Both the position numbers and the translations under genes were made by a program. From the NCBI RefSeq assembly GCF_004011695.2, contig NC_082415.1, positions 1,426,001 to 1,490,000 of the forward strand: 64,000 nt of DNA, given 5' to 3'. This DNA comes from Ascochyta rabiei. Taxonomy: Eukaryota > Ascomycota > Dothideomycetes > Pleosporales > Didymellaceae. Shown piece after piece: positions 31,125 through 41,980 of this stretch (position 1 is its first letter; every line of letters begins with the position of its first letter). The notes under the pieces are model-generated. The model saw only the letters and a list, made by a program, of their open reading frames with translations, ran no database searches and had not been told where the DNA came from.

Positions 31125-32828
31125 ATGGCGCCCGTCGAGACCGCCGCTGCATCGCGCACCAACAACCTGGCCGTCCTGCTCTTCGGCGGCCAGACGCTGC
31201 TCGTCGCCGGCCTCAGCGCCCACGTCCTGCTCACCACGCGTCGCGCCGCCCGCGCCCTGCCGCCCTCGACGCGCACCCGCTCCCAGAACCAAGCGCGCCG
31301 CCGCCATGCGCGCGTCTTCTCTGCCATGGCGCTGCTGTCGCTGGCGAGCGTCACCGCCTTCGCCGTCGTCTGGCGCGCCATCTCCTACCTGCAGTGGGCC
31401 GAGCTGGGCAACCACGAGACCCCCGGCAGCCTGTGGCAGGGCTGGTACGGCACGGGCGACGCCGGCGCCCGCACTTGGCACCTGGCCGACTGGCTCAGGG
31501 ACGTCGACCTGGTCGCCGAGTCCAACGCCGTCGCCGTGCTCAAGCCAGCGGGCTTCTACTACACCGCCCAGCACTTTGTCGCCCTGCTCGCCAGCGCCGT
31601 CTTCATCGGCGTCGAGGGCCACCGCCGCAACCTCGCCCCCTGGACCGTCGCCTCCTTTGTCACCCTGGGCGCCTGTGGCAGCCTGGGCTACGCGCTCAGC
31701 CTGTTCTTCGTCACCATCCTCTACACGCCCCTGACCGTCCACAGCGACGACACCCCGCTCCACGACGCCCTCTTCACCCCCCGCCCGGCCGTCTACTGGA
31801 CTCCCATCCTCGCCTCGCTGCTGGGCCTGCTCGAGTTCCCCAACTTCATCCACCATGGCGGCGACGTCCGCGTCCTGCGCCTGGGCTACCTCCTCACCCC
31901 CCTCTTCCTCGCCTTCGCCCCGCAGCTCACCCCGGTCGCCCTGGGCGTCTCGCATGCCACCAAGGCGCGCGCCCACCGCTCTTACGCCACCGTCTTCCAC
32001 TTCCTCGCCATCATCTCCTTCGTCTTCTACGCCCGCGTCTTCTACATCAACATGCGCGACTCCGTCCCTGCGCCCCCGCACAACGTCTGGGATGTCTTCT
32101 CCAACGCACTCGGCCGCGACACCACCCGCACGAACCGCCTGCTCCAAGGTCTTGGTCGCTTCGCCCGCAAGCTGAGCAGCGTCTCCCGCCACCCCGCCCT
32201 CAGCGTCACCTCGCTCGACGTGCTCTTCACCGGCCTTTCCCTCCTGACCTGGACCTTCACGCGCGACCTGGACGTCGAAGCTCTCCTCTCCTCGAGCCTG
32301 CTGTCCTTCCTCGTCCCCAAGCACAAAGAGCACGTCCGCTTCTTCGAGCCGCTGATCCACAAACTCGACGCAGCCACCAACCTGTCCGACCCGGCGGAGA
32401 CCATACCCACCACGACGCCCAAGAAGCGCGGCAGCAAGAGCAGCGCCGAGGACGCCGCCGCAACAGGCATCCAAGCCAGCCCGGACAGCGCGCAGAAAAG
32501 CGTGAGGCGGAGCACGCGCCGCTCGGCCCTCGCCGCCTTCGACTCGGCCGTCGAGACCGTCACCGGGGCCAAAACCCCGCAGTCGCAGACGGTGCAGGCC
32601 TTTGCCGACGCGCACCCCGAAGACTCGGACGCAGACTCCACCTACCTCCCGGACGAGAAGACACAGCACGACGTCGAGCAGACCGAAGTCGACGGCCTGG
32701 AGACAGAGGGCGATTACGCCGACGCTGCCGAGTCGACGGCACTGGCTCTATTCCTCACCTTCTTCGGCGGACTGGGCCAGCTGGCGAGTGCAGCGCTGGG
32801 CGCCGAAGTCGCCGGCCCGCTGGAGTAG
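31125..32828 (+). CDS. Multipass membrane protein of unknown function (567 aa)
   Basis: Single exon from ATG 31125 to TAG. Hydrophobic segments suggest about seven or eight membrane spans in the first ~400 residues: LAVLLFGGQTLLVAGLSAHV near 15-35, VFSAMALLSLASVTAFAVVW near 65-85, and others around residues 150, 170, 195, 225 and 300. Between spans 2 and 3 lies a loop with LWQGWYGTG. The C-terminal ~170 residues are Ser/Thr/Glu-rich, with KKRGSKSS and RRSTRR patches, and end in a last weakly hydrophobic segment (ALFLTFFGGLGQLASAALG). I do not recognise a named domain; it looks like the fungal family of 7TM-like proteins annotated only as hypothetical. Strong GC3 and a long frame support coding. 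Confidence 0.75.
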   Translation: MAPVETAAASRTNNLAVLLFGGQTLLVAGLSAHVLLTTRRAARALPPSTRTRSQNQARRRHARVFSAMALLSLASVTAFAVVWRAISYLQWAELGNHETPGSLWQGWYGTGDAGARTWHLADWLRDVDLVAESNAVAVLKPAGFYYTAQHFVALLASAVFIGVEGHRRNLAPWTVASFVTLGACGSLGYALSLFFVTILYTPLTVHSDDTPLHDALFTPRPAVYWTPILASLLGLLEFPNFIHHGGDVRVLRLGYLLTPLFLAFAPQLTPVALGVSHATKARAHRSYATVFHFLAIISFVFYARVFYINMRDSVPAPPHNVWDVFSNALGRDTTRTNRLLQGLGRFARKLSSVSRHPALSVTSLDVLFTGLSLLTWTFTRDLDVEALLSSSLLSFLVPKHKEHVRFFEPLIHKLDAATNLSDPAETIPTTTPKKRGSKSSAEDAAATGIQASPDSAQKSVRRSTRRSALAAFDSAVETVTGAKTPQSQTVQAFADAHPEDSDADSTYLPDEKTQHDVEQTEVDGLETEGDYADAAESTALALFLTFFGGLGQLASAALGAEVAGPLE

Positions 32829-33666
32829 ATGTTATTTGGAAACGTTTCGAAATCAGTCCAGGAGAATAACGAGCTTCCAACCCCGTGGATCCACCGTTTT
32901 CACTACCCCTCTCCCGGACTCGACAAGGCCCGGCGTCGATGCGCCGGTAGCTCAAGCTTGGCATCTGGCGTTTCTAGTACGGATTTGCTTCCCTACATCC
33001 CAATCTGTATCTTTTCTGGATAATCAATCACTGCAACACGGAATGCTCACGTGAATACCAACACCGATTCTGATGACGATGTACCTTGTATCATGTCCCA
33101 CCATTACACCTTGCGATGCAATACACTATAAACTATACATGACAATCTACAATATTTAGTATAGTTTTCTTAGCTGTATAGTATACAATTGAAAGGCATA
33201 TATAAAGTAGTACTAAGTAGAGATTGAGAACTCTTTGGTCTTCTACTTCTTCTTCTTCTTCTTCTTCTTCTCCTTCTTCCTCTACTCTTCCCTGCTATGT
33301 GCGTTGAATGGCCAACCAAGGACCTTAGACTGGCTCAATAGCGTATAGCGCCTTGACTAAATCCAGCCCCCCCCCCCCGTTTGATTTGTCAAAACGACTT
33401 TGAGACCGACGACAATGTTCATTCGATTTGGAATGTTGATTTTGATTTTCAGTGTGGATACCAACCACGAAAGCGACCACCATCCCTCCCTCGATTGTGA
33501 AGTTCACGGAAAGGAAAGCGATAGTGGTGTTTACGGGTTCTGAGTAGTTGCCCACCCGGGTTGTGGGATGATGCTGTGGAGGGCGGATATCAGCTGTGGA
33601 CGATGAGCTGGTAGGCAGAGAATGCGAGTTCGAGAGTCGCTCACCTGACACGTCTCTAGCTGGAAG
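32829..33666. other. Intergenic region with simple repeats
   Basis: Convergent 3' flanks. It contains a (CTT)n tract at about 33,242-33,285 and a poly-C run of about 13 near 33,367-33,380. No gene supported. Confidence 0.5.
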
Positions 33667-36600
33667 CTACGAGACTTCTCCTTCTATAAGCGACGCGAGT
33701 TCCGACTCGTCTTCGTCGTCGTTGTCAGCGTTGGCCAGTGCCTTGATGGGCTTGGGCTTCATGTTTGCCCGGATGTTCGCAACCATGGCTCTTGTCTGCG
33801 GAGAGCAGTCGGCTTTCAGCCTTGTGAGCTCATTGCCGGCCATCATGAAGACGAAAGTCGATGCTTTAGGCTGGGTGAGCTTAGCGTAGAGAGTCGCTGC
33901 GCGTAGAGTGTCCCATAGGCACTGTCCAGGAACCCGGTAGCACTCGACCCAAGGCCGAATGAGCGGATGGTCGGTGTTCTGCGGCTTGATCGCGAGGAAA
34001 CGGCGATGACAGTCTTCTACAAGTCGTGCGTATTCTTCGGTCGTGTGGCCCGTGCGAAGGCCATTGCGCCAACTTTGATATATCTTGTCGACCTCTTCCT
34101 GTGTCCTGCGCAGCTCTTCGTCGATGGTTTTGTCTTTGTAATCATCAAGGCGTCTTCGAGGGTGGAGTAGGTCGGGATCAGCTCCTGTCGCCGTGGAGAG
34201 AATATCCTGGATCTTGCGCATCGTCGCAACGTTGTGCGCTCGAAGGACCTCGAAGTAGAGATAGTCGATGACATTGTTCTTTTCATGCTCACCTGGCTCC
34301 TTCAGGATCTTATCCATGTCACCCATCTCCTTCGTATTCTTGCGCTTTTCCATGGCAGCTTTGTAGGCTGGCAATGGGAGTGGAAATTTCAACCGCAGCG
34401 TCTTTTGGATGTAAAGCTCAAAGTCTGCGTTTGTGAAGATGTATCCTTGTTTTGGTGCGTCGACCAAGAGATCGTGCATATCGCAGATGCGATCGAGCTC
34501 ATATGAGTGAATTTTATTCTTGTAGTAAGCGTGGTTCTCGAGGAAAACAGTGGCCGTGCCGAGAAGTGACTTGTTGACTCTGAATAGGAATGACTCACGC
34601 AGGAAGCCGTCAACATTGCTTACATCTTGAGGGTTCATCACATCCGAGAGCTTTCTTTTGTCCTGTCTGATGCCGTAGCAAGCGGGATCTGGACTCTCAA
34701 CCGGGGCCGGGGCGTTCTTGAACGGTCTGACGAGCTTGTCCTCCCAGCAAAGCCAGAAGTTATCCCCGTCGTAGTCACCACCCTGCAACTTTCCGGCTAA
34801 CGGATATCGACCCCTGGAAGGGAACACTACAACATCGATTAGGTGTGATAGATCCGGATGGTCGATTGCCCGGACCTTTTGGATGTCGGAGCGGCGACAG
34901 GCTGGCTGGCGTGCAACTAAAATGTCATGACATTTCAAGCTCGAGTACGTCTCACCCGTCATCTCATCGACAAAAGGCGTCGAAAATCGAACATGTATTT
35001 CTCCAGGTTGCAATACACCAATTGGATCAGCAATACCAAAGAGGTATGTGGCCTTGCCCAATGGAGCTCGCAGGCTTGATTCCTGGGAATTATGTTGAGC
35101 CTTGATGAAGCGCTCCACGCTTTTTGCCAAGTACTGCAGCTTTATCGGCGAAAAACCGGACTCTAGCAGTAACTTGATCTTCTCTTTCAATAATGATGGC
35201 AATCCAGCTTGCCACTGCATGTCGACCCCAGCATCAGACGACGCGCTGTTCCTATGAACGTAGTCGTACATCTTCACAGGATCCGTCACTTTGTCGAGAA
35301 GCTCCGCTCTATCTGCATTCAAGCGTTCGATCATGGAGTCAGCGATGACGTCTCTCTCGACACCTCTGTCGGCCATAATCCCAATGAACGAAATGTGTAA
35401 TTCTGAATGGGCTGGGCTGGAGCTGTAATTTGAAACCTCGAATGTAAGGCGATGCGGATCGAATATGTCATCGCACAGATCAGCTTCATGAGATTCGAAC
35501 TTGAGCTGACTGTCGCTAATCTTGATCCATATGTCAAGGTGCTCAGGATCCTTGGTGTAGGATTCGGCGCTGATCATCCACATGCCTTTAGCCCCCCCGA
35601 TGCGTCCTTGGAACGCACTTGGAAGCGGCCCGCTCACTCCTGTGGCATCCTTCAGGTACTTCCAGATCTTGTGTGCGGCACCAACTGACACGAGTGAGCA
35701 ACCATCGTTCATGACTTGACCGTATGGCACGTCTTTCCAGTGCAACGTAGGGTCGTTGTATTCCACCGCCTCGCTCTCTCCATTCGCTAGAATGTCACGG
35801 ACACGAATGACCTGCGATGGTTTGAAGCCCAAAGCAGGTGTAGTCTTGGATAAACCAAGGTCGATGCGAGCGAAAGCTTTGCAGAAGCTCTGCTTCTGAT
35901 TCCTGGCAAATGGAAAGAACCAGTTGAGCATCTCACCGATAGTGCACGGCTCCTCAATGCTATAGCCTTTAGTCGCGAAAAGAACGATGCGCATGTCGTG
36001 CATCGCGGTCTTTTTCTCGCCCTTGGACTTTGCTCGCTTAATTGGACCGATGTGAAACGCCCTCCATTTGCGACCCAGAAAAGAGTGCTCTGTGTGGAGC
36101 CAGTCGTTCCATGCTTTTTTTATAAGCAGCTCTTCATCCTTGTTGAAGCGAAAGTTATTGCTGAAATCCAGCTTCGGCAAATTCAGGTACAAAAATCGGT
36201 CAGAACCGAAGTGCCTTTGAAAACGGCACGACTTGTCCGGCTGTATGGGATGGAGCTCAAGGTTAAAGACAGGTCCAAATCGGTTGTTGCTTAAGTTGAT
36301 ATGTCCTTTGAAAGTGAAGGCATTCATCCCACGTCTCGTAGCTGACCACAGCCGGTCCGTTTCTTTGGATTTGATGTGCCTGGCTTTCGGGTGACTGTGC
36401 AAAGAAAACCAAAAAGTCTCTGGATCGGACATTGAGGAACGAACGTCGATATCTCGCAAAAGGTCTTGCAAAGAGACAGACCAGTCTAGGGAAACACGCT
36501 GACAGATAAAAAGGACATGGTACGGGATGTCCTGCCACTGCACTTCGATGTCTTTAACGCATAGCCCTTGTGTTCGAATGTCTTGAATGCGGCACGAGAT

Positions 36601-38363
36601 CTTGGAGGGAGACTTTGCTGGCGTCTGTTCTCGTGAAGGTTGCTGCTGAGGTCTAACAGGAGACAGGTCGCTGGCCGGGCTTTGGCGGTGAAGGATGGGT
36701 TTGGCTGGAGACAGCTTCACACTCACTTCCGGTGGTGGTGGGAAAGACTGATTCAAAGACGTCTCCGAACCGCGGGGGTGATTGAAGTACTCATTCTTTA
36801 CAGGCGAATGAACTGGCTGGGACCTGCCAAGTCGTTGAGCAGGTTGTTGCGGTGAGAGTCGTCTACATTCAGGAGATAAGGCGTGCATCAATTCAACCCT
36901 AGCGGATGCATCTAGGAGATCTTCCTCAGGGATCGAGGAGCCCCAGGTTGACGAACTATCACGACCCTGTGATGCAGAGTTCGAAGGCTCTGCATGACTC
37001 TCCAACGCTATAGCTTCTTTGGCAAATTTTGCATTCACACTCAGAAGATCATGGTCATCAAGCAACCCAGTCGTGGTCGAGCTCGTTCTCTTCATGAACG
37101 AGTACGGAACTTCCGTGTGATCGGCATCAGACGTGAACGAGGTATTTGCGGTGTCTGGTTGGGTTTGCTGGGATGATGATACCGTATTGAACGAGGTGTT
37201 TGCAGTCGACTGCGAGGCAGTCGGGGCGTTGATTGAACGCGCCATGTTCAGGGAAGGCTTTTTGAAACGTGGTGGAGACGGCTTTGACACAGCAGGAACT
37301 TGTGGCCTATCGAAAGGCTGTTTACCTTTCGAGATCTTGGTCAACTTTGGCAACTTCTCAGGTTCATTGGAGCCATCGGAGGGTCGTTTCCGGGCGGTGG
37401 CGTGCAAAGAGAGGTGAGCACTTGCCTGAACCCTTCTTTTCGCGGATATGGAGGCAACTGATGGAGATGGCGATCTTGATGACGCCCTTGGTGATGGAGG
37501 GGTCACGAACTCATCCTCATCGTCATCCGTGGGAGATCCAGGGTCCGGGATAGCTGCGCGAAGAGATGCTTCTTCATCTTGTCTGTAGTTGTCGAAGAGA
37601 CCTCTGGATCGCGGTGTGTCCTTGGTTGCTATTCTACGTTAGCATGCATGATGAATAGAACGTGTTTGAATATCTGAAGACAAAACTTCCGACTGCGTCC
37701 TAGCACCCGAAACCTGGTACAGGAAAGAGAGTCTATTGTAGGACGAGGAAGACAAATTACATGACCGTCTGGATCAACAAATGGCGTGACTGAGGGTGGC
37801 ACGCGTTGAAATTAGCAGGGCAAGGCCAACCCGTTCCAAACGCACCACCGAGCGGTGCAAGATGCATGTTCCGTACAGGAACGAATCCTGAACTTGTACT
37901 CACATCTCTGGGGGGTTTGGGGGGTTGGGAGGCTTTTCGGCGGCACGTTCCGCGCACTCATCGGCGTTCCCGTTCTGGAGACTGGCGACTCATGTTGACC
38001 TTTGCTTTTCAGTATCTTCAACAGCACATGCAATCGTTGGTGTTTTTCAAGAGATTTTGCTGTATTCGCAAATGCTTCGAGAGCGTCGTGAAGGGCTGAT
38101 CCGGTGGAGTAGTACAGACGCTGTATCCTGCTGGTCACGGCGTCCTCTGTAGTATGAAGCTGCGCAGGCGACCTGTATTTGGAGTTGATCTTGAGGTCCC
38201 ACTGATATCGTTGTTCGAGCGAGCGAATGAGGTTGTTGAGACCTTCACCATTTTTCCGCGGGGTCGATGGTGGTGGTACCGAGGCGGGAGCGGCTGCTGG
38301 GCGGTGTCCCGCACCACGCCCAACATTGCCCTGAGGGTGGGCCAAGCGGGATGACTGGTGCAT
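33667..38363 (-). CDS. RNA-dependent RNA polymerase of the RNA-silencing type
   Basis: Main exon 37628-33667 and first exon 38363-37904 (GTGAGT donor); the direct join is in frame and gives 1473 aa. A 24-nt microexon at 37789-37766 is an alternative that also keeps frame. Cellular RdRPs turn aberrant single-stranded RNA into dsRNA for Dicer, as in quelling and MSUD. The catalytic loop reads GKLQGGDYDGDNFWLCW, with the DxDGD metal-binding motif (34762-34776, about residue 1105). HDILVARQPACRRSDIQKVRA and VVFPSRGRYPLAGK precede it, as in the family. The N-terminal third is Ser/Pro-rich and poorly conserved. The C-terminal part has the usual long helical DLLVDAPKQGY segment. Which of the fungal paralogues it is (QDE-1, SAD-1 or RRP-3 type) I cannot say. 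Confidence 0.9.
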
Positions 38364-39038
38364 GACCACAAAGCCATGCAGGCGTTAGGCGGCCAACGGA
38401 TATCCAACGAAGATGGGAGATCAGTAAGAATGAAACGGTTGGGTAAGGTGACGGGGAAGGGCCGCGATTATGAATGTAATGCCTGAGGCTGCAGTTGCTC
38501 CTGGTGACGCAGGGGCCAATTTGCAAACGCGCATCTTCCGCGCGTGAGCACGTGCGAACCACCATTCACGCAGGCAAGCGCTGTAGTGTTGATGCGGATT
38601 GTTAATGTGAAACAGAGGACAAGTGCATGCGAATGTTTGTGGCAGCTGGTAGGAAGATTCGTGAACATCTAGGCGCATGATTGGCCAAAGGATGAGCAGA
38701 CACGATAAGTGCACATGTGGTAGCCGCCGGGACGCCACCAGCCTGTTCGCTCTGCATATTCAGGATCATGCCCAGACTTGAAGTGTTGAGGCAGCCTGTT
38801 TTCCATGGCAAGAATCAACGTTGCTGCTTCTAGAATATGGCAAGCACTTCAGTGTCGAGCACCAGGGTCACGGCAGACTGGGAACAGGGATGATTGCCGC
38901 AATGGCTGAAGGGTCGTCTAGATTCGTGTCGCTTTTCGCACTATGGCGCATATCCGATCATGCAATAGGTATTCGTAAATCAATGAACCAAACCAACCCC
39001 ACTCTTGCACACAAGTGCCGTTTGGAGAGAAAGAAAAG
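38364..39038. other. RdRP promoter and TCTP 3' flank
   Basis: No gene supported; short frames only. Confidence 0.4.
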
Positions 39039-39807
39039 TTAAACCTTCATCTCGGTGAGACCGTGCTTCCAGACGGTGACGTAGGGGGTGACACCGTCCT
39101 CGCGGTAGTTGAGGAGGACGATCATGCCGTCGGGGTCCATGGACTCGCCGGTGTAGAACTCGTAGTCCTTGAAGTTGGCGACAATCTTCTTGGCGTAGCT
39201 AGCCGCACCCTTCTCGAAGGCGGTGATGTCCTCGGCGGAGGCACCCTTCTCCTGGAGCTTGGCCTTGACCGACTTCATGTAGCCTGCGTCCTGTCAGTAT
39301 AGCGCAACGGAACGGGTCGCGACGTGGGCACTCACCCTTGAGGTAGGTCAGGTAGCCCTTCTTGTCGAAGCCGGTCTCGTTCAGGCGGAACGAGTAGACG
39401 ACATCGATCTTGGTCTCGAGCTGGTCGTCGGCACCCTCCTCGGCCTCCTCGGCGGAAGCGTTGGCACCGGTGTCTGCGCATGGTTAGAGCGCCGTGTGTG
39501 GCTAACGGCGTGTTGCGGGGCCCAGCCTACCGAACGTCTCACCACCGATGGTGATCTTCTTGCAGTCGGCCTCGTAGACGACGCCGTCGACCTCCTTGAT
39601 GTCGTACGAGTCGGAGATGATCTCGTCGTCGGTGAGGATGTCCTGGGAGAGAAAGCAGCGTCAGCGGAATGTGGCCAGCAGCAGGCGTCCATGTGTGCGG
39701 GACATGCAGGCGGCCATGGCCAGGGCAGAAGGCGGGGTAGGGCGGCGCAGGCAGGTCGCCGCATGGTGGATGTGGATATGGCGGACACGCACCTTGTAGA
39801 TGATCAT
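39039..39807 (-). CDS. tma19: Translationally controlled tumour protein homologue (TCTP/Tma19)
   Basis: Minus-strand exons 39807-39793, 39642-39531, 39473-39336 and 39283-39039; 169 aa, the normal length. The first exon encodes only MIIYK. The second gives [20 protein letters not shown], the third a [20 protein letters not shown] acidic loop and FRLNETGF, the fourth the [10 protein letters not shown] helix and the end KHGLTEMKV. All introns have GT/AG ends and phases that agree. TCTP is an abundant cytosolic protein tied to translation, microtubules and stress survival. The gene is divergent from sur2 over a repeat-rich 841-bp spacer. Confidence 0.95.
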
Positions 39808-39954
39808 GGCGGCGGTTGTGAGGCTTTGTGGGAGGAGAGGAGGAGGAGGAGAGGGGGAGGAGTGGGAGGAGTGGTGAGGTCTAGAGGAAGGGACAGAAAA
39901 CAAAAGCGCTCGGAGGGGCTTGGGCGTGCAACTTCTCTGCTGGCGGGGTTGAAA

Positions 39955-40080
39955 AACTAGCCCGCATTTAGACGCTAGCCCGCTTTTAGACGCTAGCCCG
40001 CATCCAGACGCTGGCCGGCATCCAGACGCTAGCCCGTATCCAGATGCTAGCCCGCACCCAGACGCTAGCCCGCTTCTGGC
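39955..40080. repeat. 18-bp minisatellite, unit ACGCTAGCCCGCATCCAG
   Basis: About six to seven imperfect copies. The unit contains GCTAGC and varies at the 3' half (ATCCAG, TTTTAG, ACCCAG). Too regular and spacer-free to be a CRISPR-like array. Confidence 0.85.
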
Positions 40081-40212
40081 CAGGCTGGACTGAGGCAGGC
40101 AGAGCAGCCGGGTGGGCGGCGGTTGGGGGCAAACTGCTGGGCGCCTGGGCGCGGACGGGCGAGGGAATCATGATGCGCAATGCCCATTGCAACGCTTGTG
40201 CCTGTTTTCGGC

Positions 40213-40570
40213 GGCGTCAGCACCACGGCACCACAGCACCACGGCACCACGGCACCACTGCACCACTCTCACACGACTCGCCCCCGCCGCTGCTCTGCCC
40301 ACCTCAGCCTCTCCTTTCGAGCCCGCCCTCAATTGCACCGCCCGCCCTCAATTGCACCGCCCGCCCTCAATTGCACCGCCCGCCCTCGTCTGCCTCTGCC
40401 CGCCTCTGCCCGCCTCTGCCTGCCCTGCCTGCCCTGCCTGCCCTGCCTGCCCTGCCTGCCCTGCCTGCCCTGCCTGCCTCTCCCTCTCCCTCTCCCTCCC
40501 TAATTCGCTGGTTCCGCGGCATCCGGCATCCGGCATCCGCCATCCGCCATCCGCCATCCGCCATCCGAGT
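40213..40570. repeat. Chain of short tandem arrays in the sur2 5' region
   Basis: In order: CACCACGG-type repeats (40,215-40,265); a 19-bp unit CCGCCCGCCCTCAATTGCA (about 40,320-40,390, 3-4 copies); CCTGCCCTG x ~7 (40,415-40,480); CTCTCC (40,480-40,500); CATCCGC x ~7 (40,520-40,566). All are C-rich on the plus strand. Confidence 0.85.
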
Positions 40571-40648
40571 CCGCTCCGAAGTGCATCATTGTCTCTGCCC
40601 TGCAGCATTCCCGCGCCGCACGAGAGCGCAACACACACCGCCGCCGCC

Positions 40649-41980
40649 ATGGCGACCAACATGACCTCGTCGCCGCCCTCGTCCTCGTCCTCGTACGACC
40701 TGCCGCCGCTGCCCGCATACACCCTCCAGCCTCTCCCCCAGCTCGTCTCCTGGGCCTCGGACGCCGCCGTCCAGACAGCCCTGCCCATCATCGCGTACTG
40801 GGCCGTCTCGCTCGTCTTCCACGCAATCGACGTATTCGACCTCTTCGCCAAGTACCGCCTGCACACCCCCGCCGAAGTGCTCAAGCGCAACCACGTCACG
40901 CGATGGGAGGTCTTTCGCGACGTCGTCCTGCAGCAGGTCATCCAGTCCACGGCCCTCATGGGCCTGGCGTACTATGACGATGCGCCCTCCACCGGCACAG
41001 CAGAGCACGACATCGCCTGGTACGCCCAGAAGCTCCGGCTTGCCCAGCGCGCTGTTCCTTTCGTCTTGTCCACCGCCGGCCTCAACCCCGCCGCATTGGC
41101 CTCCAAGCTGTCTGCAGCACAGCCCGCCCTGGCCTCGGTCGTCCTGGGAGGACGCTACGCTGCACTGCCTGCCTTTGCTTCGTGGGAGCTCAGCACGGCA
41201 AGCTTCCTGTACTGGTACGCCGTGCCCGCGATCCAGTTCGTCGCCGCCATCGTCATCATCGATGCCTGGGAGTACATGCTGCACCGCGCCATGCACATGA
41301 ACAAGTGGCTCTATGGTAAACACCACAACATCCCACCCACCCACCCGCCGCTAACAACACCACCAGTCACCTTCCACTCGCGCCACCACCGTCTCTACGT
41401 TCCGTACGCGTACGGCGCCCTGTACAACCACCCGCTCGAGGGCTTTGCCTTGGACACCCTCGGCGGCGGGCTTGGATACCTGCTCACGGGCATGACGATG
41501 CGCCAGTCCATGTGGTTCTTCACCGGCTCCACCATCAAGACCGTGCTCGACCACAGCGGCTACGAGTTCCCCTACGACCCGCTGCACTACATCTTCCCCA
41601 ACAACGCCGCCTACCACGACATCCACCACCAGAGCTGGGGCATCAAAACCAACTTCTCCCAACCTTTCTTCGTCTACCTCGACCGCCTCGGTGGCACCAT
41701 GTACGAGGGCGACACATCAGCGAAATACGAGCGTGCCCGCCGCACTGCGCAGGACAAGTTTGACCAGGAGAAGGAGAACGAGCTCAACGCAGTCTTGGCA
41801 GACGCTGCGACAAGTGACGAGAGTCTGCGCGCGCAGGGTGCCTCCACGCCTCGCATCTCGCGCAAGAAAGCGTTGAGTATCTCGTCGTCCGCCGGCAACT
41901 TCAAAGACCTGACAAACAAAGTCAACCAGAATCTGCACGGCAGAGGAGCCGGCGTGCTACGGGCTGAGAGCTCGCGTTGA
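40649..41980 (+). CDS. sur2: Sphinganine C4-hydroxylase
   Basis: Exons 40649-41315 and 41367-41980; 426 aa. The 51-nt intron (GTAAAC donor, GCTAAC branch, CACCAG acceptor) joins MNKWLY to VTFHSRHHRLYVPYAYGALYNHP, as in other Sur2 proteins. Its length is a multiple of three and it has no stop, so unspliced RNA would stay in frame. The enzyme hydroxylates C4 of dihydrosphingosine in the ER to make phytosphingosine. The fatty-acid hydroxylase superfamily di-iron site is complete: HRAMH, HSRHH and HDIHH boxes. Membrane spans lie around residues 45-65 and 190-215. After the catalytic domain there is an ~80-residue charged tail with SRKKALSISSSAG. The ATG has a good CCGCCATGG context. Confidence 0.94.
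   Translation: MATNMTSSPPSSSSSYDLPPLPAYTLQPLPQLVSWASDAAVQTALPIIAYWAVSLVFHAIDVFDLFAKYRLHTPAEVLKRNHVTRWEVFRDVVLQQVIQSTALMGLAYYDDAPSTGTAEHDIAWYAQKLRLAQRAVPFVLSTAGLNPAALASKLSAAQPALASVVLGGRYAALPAFASWELSTASFLYWYAVPAIQFVAAIVIIDAWEYMLHRAMHMNKWLYGKHHNIPPTHPPLTTPPVTFHSRHHRLYVPYAYGALYNHPLEGFALDTLGGGLGYLLTGMTMRQSMWFFTGSTIKTVLDHSGYEFPYDPLHYIFPNNAAYHDIHHQSWGIKTNFSQPFFVYLDRLGGTMYEGDTSAKYERARRTAQDKFDQEKENELNAVLADAATSDESLRAQGASTPRISRKKALSISSSAGNFKDLTNKVNQNLHGRGAGVLRAESSR

Larger units (their letters stand above)
39808..40648. promoter_or_regulatory. Repeat-rich divergent spacer between TCTP and sur2
   Basis: 841 bp between two head-to-head ATGs. It holds an 18-bp minisatellite, CACCACGG repeats, a 19-bp repeat, a 9-bp CCTGCCCTG array and a 7-bp CATCCGC array (listed separately). 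The sur2 frame is open through much of it without being coding. Both promoters must lie here. Confidence 0.55.

Noticed and set aside
30914..31381. Upstream extension of the swc5 frame
   Set aside because: It lies antisense to the neighbouring gene; the conserved MAPKTYG start is at 30913.
30993..32669. 558-codon open frame antisense to the multipass membrane protein gene
   Set aside because: It mirrors the codon bias of the sense gene, has no ATG-supported conserved domain and is Gly/Glu-rich as expected for a shadow of a GC-rich gene.
39955..40080. Regular repeat array as a possible CRISPR
   Set aside because: The units are contiguous with no unique spacers, and the DNA is fungal.
40112..40648. 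Open frame in phase with sur2 upstream of its ATG
   Set aside because: It is made by tandem repeats (Pro/Ala/Cys-rich) and Sur2 proteins begin near the chosen ATG.
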